A stretch of DNA of 38,384 nt from Chitinophagaceae bacterium (GTDB lineage: Bacteria; Bacteroidota; Bacteroidia; Chitinophagales; Chitinophagaceae): assembly GCA_020847395.1 (NCBI GenBank), contig JADLCD010000177.1, forward strand, positions 1 to 38,384, in the 5' to 3' direction. This document shows positions 7,584-14,619 of the stretch, piece after piece; the first letter of the stretch is position 1; every line of letters begins with the position of its first letter. The notes beneath the pieces were generated by a model. The model was not told the origin of the DNA, searched no databases, and worked only from the letters and a program-made list of their open reading frames with translations. A program made the position numbers and the translations under genes.

Positions 7584-8570
7584 TTATGATGCCAGTATCT
7601 TCACAATTTTCAACCATTCAGGGTCGATGGTTTGCTTATCTTTTACCGCCTGGTCCAACGGTGTGTAATGTAACTGGTTATTTACAATACCAATCATCGT
7701 ATTTACCTTGTCGCCCTGTATAAGCGTTTCAACTGCTGCATATCCAAGCCTGCTTGCAATAAGCCTGTCGAGGCAGGATGGTGCGCCACCACGTTGAATA
7801 TGCCCAAGTATACAAACTTTTATATCAGCATTAGGTAGTTTTTGTTTTACCAGTTTAGCTACTTCATTGCCGCCGCCAAAGTCATCACCCTCAGCAACTA
7901 CCAGCAGGTTTACCAGTTTTTTTCTTTTTTCTTTTTCCTGCAAAGAACTTATCAGTTCTTCAATATCAGTTTTGTGTTCGGGAATCAGTATATTTTCAGC
8001 GCCGGTGGCAATACCACTATGCAACGCAATATAACCAGAGTCGCGGCCCATCACTTCAATTATAAAAAGCCGGTCGTGTGCATCAGCAGTATCACGTATT
8101 TTATCTATGGCTTCAACAGCGGTATTTACAGCGGTATCAAAACCGATTGTAAAATCAGTACCTGCCATATCTTTATCAATAGTGCCGGGTAAACCTATGC
8201 AGGGAATGTCAAACTCTGCTGAAAACTTCTGCGCTCCGCGAAAAGAACCATCACCGCCAATTACTACCAACCCATCAACACCTAATTTCTTTAAATTATC
8301 ATAAGCTTTTTTTCTGCCTTCGGGTTCAAAAAATTCTTTGCAGCGGGCTGTTTTTAAAATAGTACCCCCGCGCTGAATAATATTGGCAACACTGCGGTTT
8401 TCCATTTTATACATGTCATTGTCAATCATGCCCTGGTAACCGCGAACAATACCAAAAACTTCAAGTCCGTAATAATTACCTGTACGTACTACTGCTCTTA
8501 TTGCTGCATTCATGCCCGGTGCATCTCCCCCGGAAGTTAATACCCCGATTTTTGTAACTTTCTTTTTCAT
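7584..8570 (-). CDS. pfkA: 6-phosphofructokinase
   Basis: PfkA phosphorylates fructose 6-phosphate to fructose 1,6-bisphosphate. The 328-residue length fits the bacterial ATP-dependent group. Blocks seen are GVLTSGGDAPGMNAAIRAVVR (9-29), GGDGSF (105-110), PGTIDKD (128-134) with catalytic Asp132, VMGRDSGYIAL for the sugar phosphate, and the late ILGHIQRGGAPSCLDR. The motif is usually PGTIDND; here Lys133 replaces Asn, a small departure that leaves the catalytic Asp in place. GDGS with Gly rather than Asp favours ATP over pyrophosphate as donor. It is the first gene of the pfkA-pyk unit. Confidence 0.95.
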   Translation of the reverse strand: MKKKVTKIGVLTSGGDAPGMNAAIRAVVRTGNYYGLEVFGIVRGYQGMIDNDMYKMENRSVANIIQRGGTILKTARCKEFFEPEGRKKAYDNLKKLGVDGLVVIGGDGSFRGAQKFSAEFDIPCIGLPGTIDKDMAGTDFTIGFDTAVNTAVEAIDKIRDTADAHDRLFIIEVMGRDSGYIALHSGIATGAENILIPEHKTDIEELISSLQEKEKRKKLVNLLVVAEGDDFGGGNEVAKLVKQKLPNADIKVCILGHIQRGGAPSCLDRLIASRLGYAAVETLIQGDKVNTMIGIVNNQLHYTPLDQAVKDKQTIDPEWLKIVKILAS

Positions 8571-8737
8571 TCGTTTAAAGCTTGTCTCAAATGATTAAAA
8601 TCATTCAAAGAGCAATTGCAATTTTTGAAAAATAACCTGTTTTTTAAGAAGCGCCAAAAATACACAATTACAATCATTTCCCAATTTTAGATTAAAGGTT
8701 TAATGATTTTGTATTTTGTGCCTTTTAGCACGTTTAT

Positions 8738-9637
8738 ATGGATAAAATAAAAGTTGTTATTACAGGAGCAAACGGATTGTTGGGGCAGTACCTGATAAGA
8801 GATATGGCAAAAGCAGGCTTTGAAGTTTTTGCCACTAACCGCGGCGCAAGCAGGCTGCCGGAGTATGAAGGTTTGGAGTATGAGTATGCATCTATTGATA
8901 TCCGGGATAAAGAAGCCGTTCAGCAATATTTGTTTGATATAAGGCCAGGTATTGTTATTCATGCAGCAGCTATAGCTCAGCCCGATGCCTGCGAACTTAA
9001 TAAAGAAGAATGCCGGGATATTAATATTAATGCTACCGCCTATATTATTGAGGCTGCTGAAAAATTAAGCGCCCGATTAATATACGTATCAACCGATTTT
9101 ATTTTTAACGGTGATGGCGGTCCATACCGGGAAGATGATTTACCGGCGCCGGTAAATTTTTATGGTGAAAGTAAGCTTGCATCAGAAGAAATAGTACAAA
9201 AAAGTAAAACAAACTGGGCGATAGTCCGCACAATATTGGTATATGGAACTATTCTTTCAGGAACGCGGAGCAATGTGGTAACCTGGGTTAAAGATAATCT
9301 TGAAAAAGGAAATCATATAAAAGTGGTGAACGACCAGGTTAGAACGCCGACTTATGTGGAAGATCTTTCAAAAGGGATTGTATTAATAGCGCAGCAAAAT
9401 GCCAAAGGCATTTTTAATATCTCCGGTAAAGAAGTGTTTACGCCTTATGAAATGGCGGCGCAGGTGGCAGATTATTTTGGACTTGATAAATCGCTGATGG
9501 AAAAAGTTACAGCAGATACTTTTACGCAACCTGCGCGCCGCCCGCTGAAAACCGGTTTTGTAATTGAAAAAGCTGAAAAGGAGCTGGGTTACAAACCAGT
9601 TTCATTTAAAGAAGGTATACAAAAAATGTTTAAGTGA
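8738..9637 (+). CDS. RmlD-like SDR family NAD(P)-dependent reductase
   Basis: This 299-residue extended short-chain dehydrogenase has the Rossmann motif GANGLLG at 10-16, the STD strand at 118-120, and the catalytic pair Tyr142 and Lys146 in YGESK. The phrases IHAAAIAQPDACE, VSTDFIFNGDGGPYRED, and NFYGESKLASEE are close to dTDP-4-dehydrorhamnose reductase (RmlD) and its sugar-nucleotide-binding relatives. No other rhamnose genes are nearby, so I do not use the rmlD symbol; it could act on another nucleotide sugar or on a small carbonyl. It converges with the iron-sulfur gene, with only 3 nt between the stops. Confidence 0.87.
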   Translation: MDKIKVVITGANGLLGQYLIRDMAKAGFEVFATNRGASRLPEYEGLEYEYASIDIRDKEAVQQYLFDIRPGIVIHAAAIAQPDACELNKEECRDININATAYIIEAAEKLSARLIYVSTDFIFNGDGGPYREDDLPAPVNFYGESKLASEEIVQKSKTNWAIVRTILVYGTILSGTRSNVVTWVKDNLEKGNHIKVVNDQVRTPTYVEDLSKGIVLIAQQNAKGIFNISGKEVFTPYEMAAQVADYFGLDKSLMEKVTADTFTQPARRPLKTGFVIEKAEKELGYKPVSFKEGIQKMFK

Positions 9638-9640
9638 ATA

Positions 9641-10078
9641 TCATCCCTGAAAACCCTCCTTTATATGCGAACCATCGCAATATGGTTTATTAAGCGAATG
9701 CCCGCAGCGGCATAACGCTGTTACTTTTGATTTTCGGGTTTCATCACCGGATTTATCTTTAATAATAATATTGCCGTACACGAGCAATGGACCATTAGGC
9801 ATTACTTCAATTTTGGTATCGGTGGTTATATTGCTATCCTGTTGTTCTTCATTATTATAATAAAAACTCAAAGCGCCGCTGGGGCATTTTTTTACCTGTT
9901 CTTCAATTTCCTCGCTGCTGCTTCCTTCCATATTAATCCATGGGCGAATTTTAGGATTGAATACATTGGGCAAACCTGTTGCCTGCTTCCAGCAAATGGT
10001 GGAATGTATGCAAGCCGATGGCTGCCATACTACCGTTATTTTGCCATTAGTATATTTTTTAGTGATATTTTTTTCCAT
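9641..10078 (-). CDS. Fer4_19 plus CDGSH iron-sulfur protein
   Basis: The protein has 145 residues and two iron-sulfur modules. The N-terminal part resembles the Fer4_19 (divergent ferredoxin-like) family: Cys23 and Cys29 in SACIHSTICW, PWINMEG, and Cys65 in KKCPSGAL. The C-terminal part is a CDGSH zinc-finger-type 2Fe-2S site: Cys123, Cys125, Cys134 and His138 in CRCGHSLNKPYCDGSH, the mitoNEET ligand set of three Cys and one His. Its role is likely redox or cluster transfer in the cytoplasm. The frame runs 94 residues further upstream through repeat-like DNA that is not family-like, so ATG 10078 is chosen. Confidence 0.85.
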   Translation of the reverse strand: MEKNITKKYTNGKITVVWQPSACIHSTICWKQATGLPNVFNPKIRPWINMEGSSSEEIEEQVKKCPSGALSFYYNNEEQQDSNITTDTKIEVMPNGPLLVYGNIIIKDKSGDETRKSKVTALCRCGHSLNKPYCDGSHIKEGFQG

Positions 10079-10225
10079 ACTTATAAAGTTAGATAAATTA
10101 CGGTTAATGAAATTGCAAGATGCTTTTAATTCATTCTTCATGAGGCGGGCCCGCAAAGGCCTCAAGAGTGTTTGAGTTTTGCGGTCAGCATTAGAGCGGG
10201 ATTTGTAATTGCTTAACCTCTTAGT

Positions 10226-10294
10226 CGTCATTGCGCGCCGCCTGAGCAAACTTGCAATATCAACCTGATGCGCGGCAAAGCAATCTGCAATCGT
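10226..10294. repeat. Dispersed-repeat-like palindromic spacer
   Basis: The stretch runs from CGTCATTGCG to GCAAAGCAATCTGC and carries GCGCGCCGC and GCGCGGC arms near its ends. This resembles the dispersed intergenic repeats with CGTCATTGCGA and GAAGCAATC ends found in many Bacteroidota. Similar end sequences occur at 12.4-12.65 kb in this window. It also explains the spurious N-terminal extension of the iron-sulfur gene reading frame. Confidence 0.45.
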
Positions 10295-10360
10295 AATACT
10301 ATCAGCTAACTTATTTTCAAATAGTTCCCGGTAAAACAGTTTTTCAATATTTAACAGCAT

Positions 10361-10368
10361 TAGTTTTG
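10361..10368 (+). promoter_or_regulatory. -7 box before the antiporter gene
   Basis: TAGTTTTG matches TAnnTTTG exactly and ends 25 nt before the antiporter ATG. The -33 region at the right distance is T-rich but has no clear TTTG, so this is a half-supported promoter. Confidence 0.5.
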
Positions 10369-10393
10369 TACGTATTTTAATTTAACCGTTATT

Positions 10394-12007
10394 ATGGATC
10401 ACGCGGAATTATTATCACCTGAGAATATACTACTCATTCTTTCAATGCTTTTTGTTGTTACACTTTTAACCATGCTCAGCAATAAGCTTAAAATATCGTA
10501 CCCCATTTTTCTTGTGGTAGCCGGTTTAATTATCAGCCTGATACCAGGCATGCCCAATATCAGTATTCAGCCTGAACTTGTTTTCCTTATTTTTCTTCCA
10601 CCATTATTATATTCTGCCGCATGGAATACCGCATGGTATGAGTTCTGGAAAATGCGCCGGCCAATCAGCCTGCTCGCTTTTGGGCTTGTAATATTTACTT
10701 CTTCGTTAATAGCAATAGTATCGCATGTTATGATTCCTGATTTTCCACTGGCGTATGGCTTTTTATTAGGAGGAATTATTTCGCCACCTGATGCTGTTGC
10801 CGCTACTTCCGTATTGCAGGGATTGCGTATACCCAAAAGAGTAGTTACTATATTAGAAGGGGAAAGCCTTATTAATGATGCATCGAGCCTTATCGTTTTC
10901 AGCTTTGCCTTAACTGCTATTACCAAAGGCGATTTTGTTTTTTTTGATGCAGCCAAAAATTTTTTTTACGTGGTTTTGGTGGGTATATTGATAGGCGTTG
11001 CCATTGCCAATGTATTGTATTTTCTTCATCGTTACCTGCCTACAACGCCTGCTATTGATGCCTGCATCACGCTTATTTCTCCTTATATCATGTATATTAT
11101 TGGTGAACATTTTAAAGCTTCGGGTGTACTTGCTGTTGTGAGCGGGGGATTGTTTTTAAGCTATCGCTCACAGGATATATTCAGTTACGATTCAAGGTTA
11201 AATGTGTATAGTTTATGGGAGACCATTACATTTATGCTGAACGGCATTGTATTTATTCTCATTGGTTTGGAATTACCTGTTATAGTAAAGGGGCTTAACG
11301 GGCATTCCATACAGGAAGCTGTTTTTTATGCTATCATCATCAGCGTAGTTACTATTGTAGTAAGGTTGATATGGATTTTTCCCGGCGCGTATTTGCCGAG
11401 AATATTATTTAAGAATATCAGGAAAAATGAACAAAGACCAGAATGGCGTTCTGTATTTCTTGTTGGCTGGAGCGGTATGAGAGGTGTTGTTTCATTAGCC
11501 GCGGCATTATCCATACCGTTAATGCTGGGCAATAATAATTTCCCCCATCGTAACCTTATTTTGTTTATCACTTTTGTGGTGATACTTTTTACACTTGTGC
11601 TGCAGGGGCTAAGCTTAACACCTATCATAAGGTGGCTAAAAATAGAAATCAATGAGGAGGAATCGCAAAAAGTACAGGCTATAGCATTGCGCATTCATTT
11701 AGCGGAATCTGTACTGTCGTATATTGATACCAATTATTCAGAAGAAACAAATACGAACGAAACGTATAAGCGTGTGCGTAACCGTTATGAGCGAATGATT
11801 GAAGTTGCAAAACGAAAATTAGAGTCCGAAGAATCTGATGGCCCGGAAATAAAATTTCTTCCCAAATACCGGCAAATGCTTATTGAACTGGTGCATATAC
11901 GGCGCAGGGCATTAAACCAGTTTCGCCATACCGGTGAATATAGTGAGGAACTGATACGCGAACGGGAAAGAGAACTTGATTTGGAAGAAGCGAGGTTAGA
12001 AACATAG
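10394..12007 (+). CDS. CPA1-type Na+/H+ antiporter
   Basis: The 537-residue protein is polytopic. About 12 hydrophobic segments fill residues 10-425, and a hydrophilic, charged C-terminal tail of about 110 residues is rich in Glu, Arg and Lys. The ion-binding helices carry the CPA1 signatures GGIISPPDAVAATSVLQ and EGESLINDASSLIVF, with the Asp and the ND pair used in cation/proton exchange. The later block SGMRGVVSLAAALSIP is also characteristic. It is likely an inner-membrane sodium/proton antiporter for pH and salt homeostasis; K+/H+ exchange is possible. It has a probable -7 box upstream and a hairpin downstream. Confidence 0.92.
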   Translation: MDHAELLSPENILLILSMLFVVTLLTMLSNKLKISYPIFLVVAGLIISLIPGMPNISIQPELVFLIFLPPLLYSAAWNTAWYEFWKMRRPISLLAFGLVIFTSSLIAIVSHVMIPDFPLAYGFLLGGIISPPDAVAATSVLQGLRIPKRVVTILEGESLINDASSLIVFSFALTAITKGDFVFFDAAKNFFYVVLVGILIGVAIANVLYFLHRYLPTTPAIDACITLISPYIMYIIGEHFKASGVLAVVSGGLFLSYRSQDIFSYDSRLNVYSLWETITFMLNGIVFILIGLELPVIVKGLNGHSIQEAVFYAIIISVVTIVVRLIWIFPGAYLPRILFKNIRKNEQRPEWRSVFLVGWSGMRGVVSLAAALSIPLMLGNNNFPHRNLILFITFVVILFTLVLQGLSLTPIIRWLKIEINEEESQKVQAIALRIHLAESVLSYIDTNYSEETNTNETYKRVRNRYERMIEVAKRKLESEESDGPEIKFLPKYRQMLIELVHIRRRALNQFRHTGEYSEELIRERERELDLEEARLET

Positions 12008-12040
12008 TATTACTCCAACAAAACAAGCAGGGTATACAAA

Positions 12041-12079
12041 AAACCAATCCATTGCCAATGCCAGGCAATAGATTGGTTT
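12041..12079 (+). terminator. Hairpin after the antiporter gene
   Basis: AAACCAATC at 12041-12049 pairs with 12071-12079, and inside it ATTGCC pairs with GGCAAT after one mismatch; the loop is 7 nt. It begins 34 nt past the stop. The T-run is short, so termination strength is uncertain. Confidence 0.5.
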
Positions 12080-12767
12080 ACATAAATAGCAATTACTGCC
12101 GGCTAAATAACAATTTGATGTACTGATGAAATAAAACAACAAATGCGAAAGCGGTTCGGCTAAATAACAAGTACTTATATTAACTACTTATCCATAAATA
12201 AATTTTGGAAACTCCCTCCGGCAGCCTGCTATATTTATATACCAGTATCCACGTCTCCTCAAAGTAAAAGTCAGCGCTCACGCCTGGCGGGAGATACGAT
12301 GCCACACCTGCATGAGGTGAAAAGTTATGAACTAAATGCAGTTGTTCATTTAAATGAAATATTTTGAACTTGTGAGAGATTGCTTTTCCCGCCTTAACAT
12401 TCATCCAATTCGGTTCTTGATACTGGCGGGATCGTAAGGCGGGTGATTAAGTTAATATATGCTTTGCCTTAGCGCTGATTATAAACTTAAAACACTTTTA
12501 CCGTCACTGCGAACCCGCCACTTGCTGCTTGAATCAAAAGCATCTTGCGGCGGGTGAAGCAGTCCCATGCATAATACAAGGCTGGGATTGCTTCTCCCGC
12601 TTCAACTTTCATCCAATGCAAATCTTGATGCGGGCGGGATCGCAAAATACGGGCGGAACTGTGTTGGTTTTAATGTCAGCAAAAAAAAATTCCTGAAAGG
12701 GTATCAGCCCGGCAAAGTATTTTCTAAAAATAAACTTATAGTATTTGGTGTTATAAAAAATAAATAT
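12080..12767. repeat. Gene-free, repeat-rich spacer
   Basis: No convincing gene lies here. Two imperfect direct repeats of about 66 bp occur at 12378-12443 and 12586-12652; both begin GATTGCTT and contain CATCCAAT, TCTTGAT and GGCGGGATCG. A large hairpin at 12551-12599 pairs 17 nt with 15 matches (CGGGTGAAGCAGTCCCA against its partner). CGTCACTGCGAACCCGCC lies just before it. The GTCACTGCGA and GAAGCAGTC ends look like the same dispersed repeat class as at 10.2 kb. A 74-codon minus-strand reading frame at 12180-12404 is judged a by-product of the repeats. Confidence 0.6.
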
Positions 12768-13250
12768 TTACCAATTGTTTTTTTGTGTTTCATTGGTACG
12801 TTCCGGAGCATCAGCCTTATTGCTGCGCCAGTTACTATCGTATGAAACGAATAACGTTAGCCACATACTCCTTGCGATACGCATAATGACGGGCTGTAAC
12901 ACAACCAGGAGTATTGCATTAATAAATATCCAGTATAAGAAGCGATAATCATTAATACTCAACCCTATTGTTAAAGCATACAATACAAATGATAAAACGC
13001 TTACAGCAATTGAAATGGCATAGCTGCTGTAACCAGCCCCATAATAAAATCCAACTTCCAGGTTGAAAGCCTGTCCGCATACCGGGCATGTTTCATGCAT
13101 TTTCATGGTGTGCCTTAAATGATAAGGATTTTTATCAACAAACATATTGCCCTGCCTGCATCGCGGGCATTTGCATTTTGCAATACTCATTATTACCGGC
13201 ATAGGTTTTTCTGCAGGAGATTTTATTCCTGTGATTTCTATTGCGTCCAT
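12768..13250 (-). CDS. DUF983 membrane protein
   Basis: The 160-residue protein begins with a soluble part carrying two zinc-ribbon-like pairs, CKCPRCRQGNMF and CPVCGQAF, followed by hydrophobic segments at roughly 70-95, 105-120 and 120-135. This is the layout of DUF983, a small inner-membrane family of unknown function. The tail after the last segment is hydrophilic. The gene follows the AraC regulator by only 6 nt and is almost certainly co-transcribed with it, so the regulator may control it; that link is inferred from spacing alone. Confidence 0.88.
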   Translation of the reverse strand: MDAIEITGIKSPAEKPMPVIMSIAKCKCPRCRQGNMFVDKNPYHLRHTMKMHETCPVCGQAFNLEVGFYYGAGYSSYAISIAVSVLSFVLYALTIGLSINDYRFLYWIFINAILLVVLQPVIMRIARSMWLTLFVSYDSNWRSNKADAPERTNETQKNNW

Positions 13251-13256
13251 ATTGTT

Positions 13257-14150
13257 TTATTTTTTTATGTCGAATTGTTTCCGGAAAGCTTCCGGTGTAT
13301 ATCCTGAATATTTTTTAAAGAAGCGGCTGAAGTATGAATTATCCTGGAAGTTTAACTCGTATGCTATTTCAGCAGCGGTAATATTTGCATTTGTAAGTAA
13401 TCGTTTTGCTTCAAGCAGTATTCTTTCTCTTATTAATTCACCGGCGGTTTTTCCTATCAGGTCACGGCATAACGCATTAAGATGATTGGGTGTTACATAC
13501 AATAACTCAGCATATTGTTTGGGAAGTCTTATGTTTTTATAATTATCTTCTACCAGTTTCCTGAGATTGCGCAACAGCATCATCTTTTGATGTGGTATTG
13601 CCCTGTTTGATAATACAGGTACTTTATCTTCCAGGAACATGAACAATTGCAGAAGTAATATTCTTATTTTATCCATATCCCTCAATCCACGCGGTTCTTT
13701 TACAATACTGATAATGGACTCAAACAATCCTGTAGCTGCATCTTTTGAAGCCGGCGGAATTTGTATTACCCCTTCATCACTAACCCCACTGAAAAAGGGA
13801 AACCTTTCAATATAATGAGGATTGAGCAGGAAAGATTTAAAAAAGCGATCTGAAAAATTAATGATATAGCCGCCTGTAACTCCTGTAAAATGCCAGCTAT
13901 GTACCTGCCCCGGAACCATACAGTATAATTGCAAGGCTTTTACAGGGTACGTATTAAAATCTATTGTGTGCTTTCCTTTTCCTTTTGTAAAAAAAACAAT
14001 ATGAAAAAAAGAATGGCGATGAGGAGAACGCAGGTGACTATAATGCCTTTCCAGGTAATCTGAAAAACGATCAGCAAGAAAATCATCCTGTACTCCGCTT
14101 TCATCATGGAGGCTGCAGATATCGTAAACAGGAATTTTTTCTTTCAACAT
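13257..14150 (-). CDS. AraC-family transcriptional regulator
   Basis: The 297-residue protein has an N-terminal cupin-like sensor half (HSFFHIVFFTKGKGKHTIDF, QLYCMVPGQVHSW) and a C-terminal AraC DNA-binding half with two helix-turn-helix units. The second unit carries the family signature IAYELNFQDNSYFSRFFKKYSGYTPEAFR. The first unit includes YAELLYVTPNHLNALCRDLIGKTAGELIRER. The ligand is unknown. A perfect -7 box lies 17 nt upstream of the start. It is the first gene of a two-gene unit with the DUF983 protein, and the regulator may also act on the M43 protease region on the other side, which is speculation. Confidence 0.93.
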   Translation of the reverse strand: MLKEKIPVYDICSLHDESGVQDDFLADRFSDYLERHYSHLRSPHRHSFFHIVFFTKGKGKHTIDFNTYPVKALQLYCMVPGQVHSWHFTGVTGGYIINFSDRFFKSFLLNPHYIERFPFFSGVSDEGVIQIPPASKDAATGLFESIISIVKEPRGLRDMDKIRILLLQLFMFLEDKVPVLSNRAIPHQKMMLLRNLRKLVEDNYKNIRLPKQYAELLYVTPNHLNALCRDLIGKTAGELIRERILLEAKRLLTNANITAAEIAYELNFQDNSYFSRFFKKYSGYTPEAFRKQFDIKK

Positions 14151-14166
14151 TTACCTATTCTTTATG

Positions 14167-14174
14167 CAAAGATA
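14167..14174 (-). promoter_or_regulatory. -7 box before the AraC regulator gene
   Basis: On the minus strand the bases read TATCTTTG, an exact match to TAnnTTTG, 16 nt upstream of ATG 14150. No clear TTTG is present 19-20 nt further upstream, as might be expected for a regulated promoter. Confidence 0.5.
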
Positions 14175-14358
14175 TGTTTGATGGGAATGGAATAAGTGAT
14201 ACAATTTATGGAATGAATGGTACTTTTTACCGATTGGGAATAGCAACGGCCGCCCTGGCTGGTGTCCCCACCAGCCAGCGACAATTTTGAATGCACCCTT
14301 TTTGAAAATGATCTGCAAATCAATTTTATATTGTTATAAAGTTGAAATTCCTTCCTTT

Positions 14359-14526
14359 TCAAAATAACATTTCACTATCATTAATCACCCTGATATATTC
14401 TTCACTGAAAGTTGCGCTATTCATTTTCTCCATAAGCGCAGCAGTAACCGGTGCAAGTTCAGAAGGTTTAAGAAGACACAGTTTCTCCGTTACATAACAT
14501 TTTTCTTTGCTTTTTAACCTGTCCAT
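14359..14526 (-). CDS. Possible small protein of 55 residues or gene relic
   Basis: A minus-strand frame from ATG 14526 to TGA 14359 gives a 55-residue product that looks protein-like rather than random: it begins MDRLKSKEKCYVTEKLCLLK and continues with a helical PSELAPVTAALMEKMNS segment. The frame is open a few codons further upstream (YQLRYL) before a stop. I recognise no family. It may be a small gene or the remnant of a larger one. The rest of the 14151-14619 spacer contains the AraC promoter, a short GGCTGGT/ACCAGCC hairpin at 14257-14276, and the upstream region of the protease. Confidence 0.3.
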   Translation of the reverse strand: MDRLKSKEKCYVTEKLCLLKPSELAPVTAALMEKMNSATFSEEYIRVINDSEMLF

Positions 14527-14619
14527 TAAATACCTCAATTGGTAGATTATTTAAAACGGCAAGTACATTTTATCAAACCCGTAACAATCCCTTTTAGTTA
14601 TTTCATCGTATAAACAAAC

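Noticed and set aside
10079-10360. 94-residue upstream extension of the CDGSH gene
   Set aside because: Encoded by repeat-like DNA, unlike the protein family; ATG 10078 is the natural start.
12180-12404. 74-codon minus-strand frame in the spacer
   Set aside because: Lies in repeat DNA, shares sequence with the second repeat copy, and has no recognisable family.
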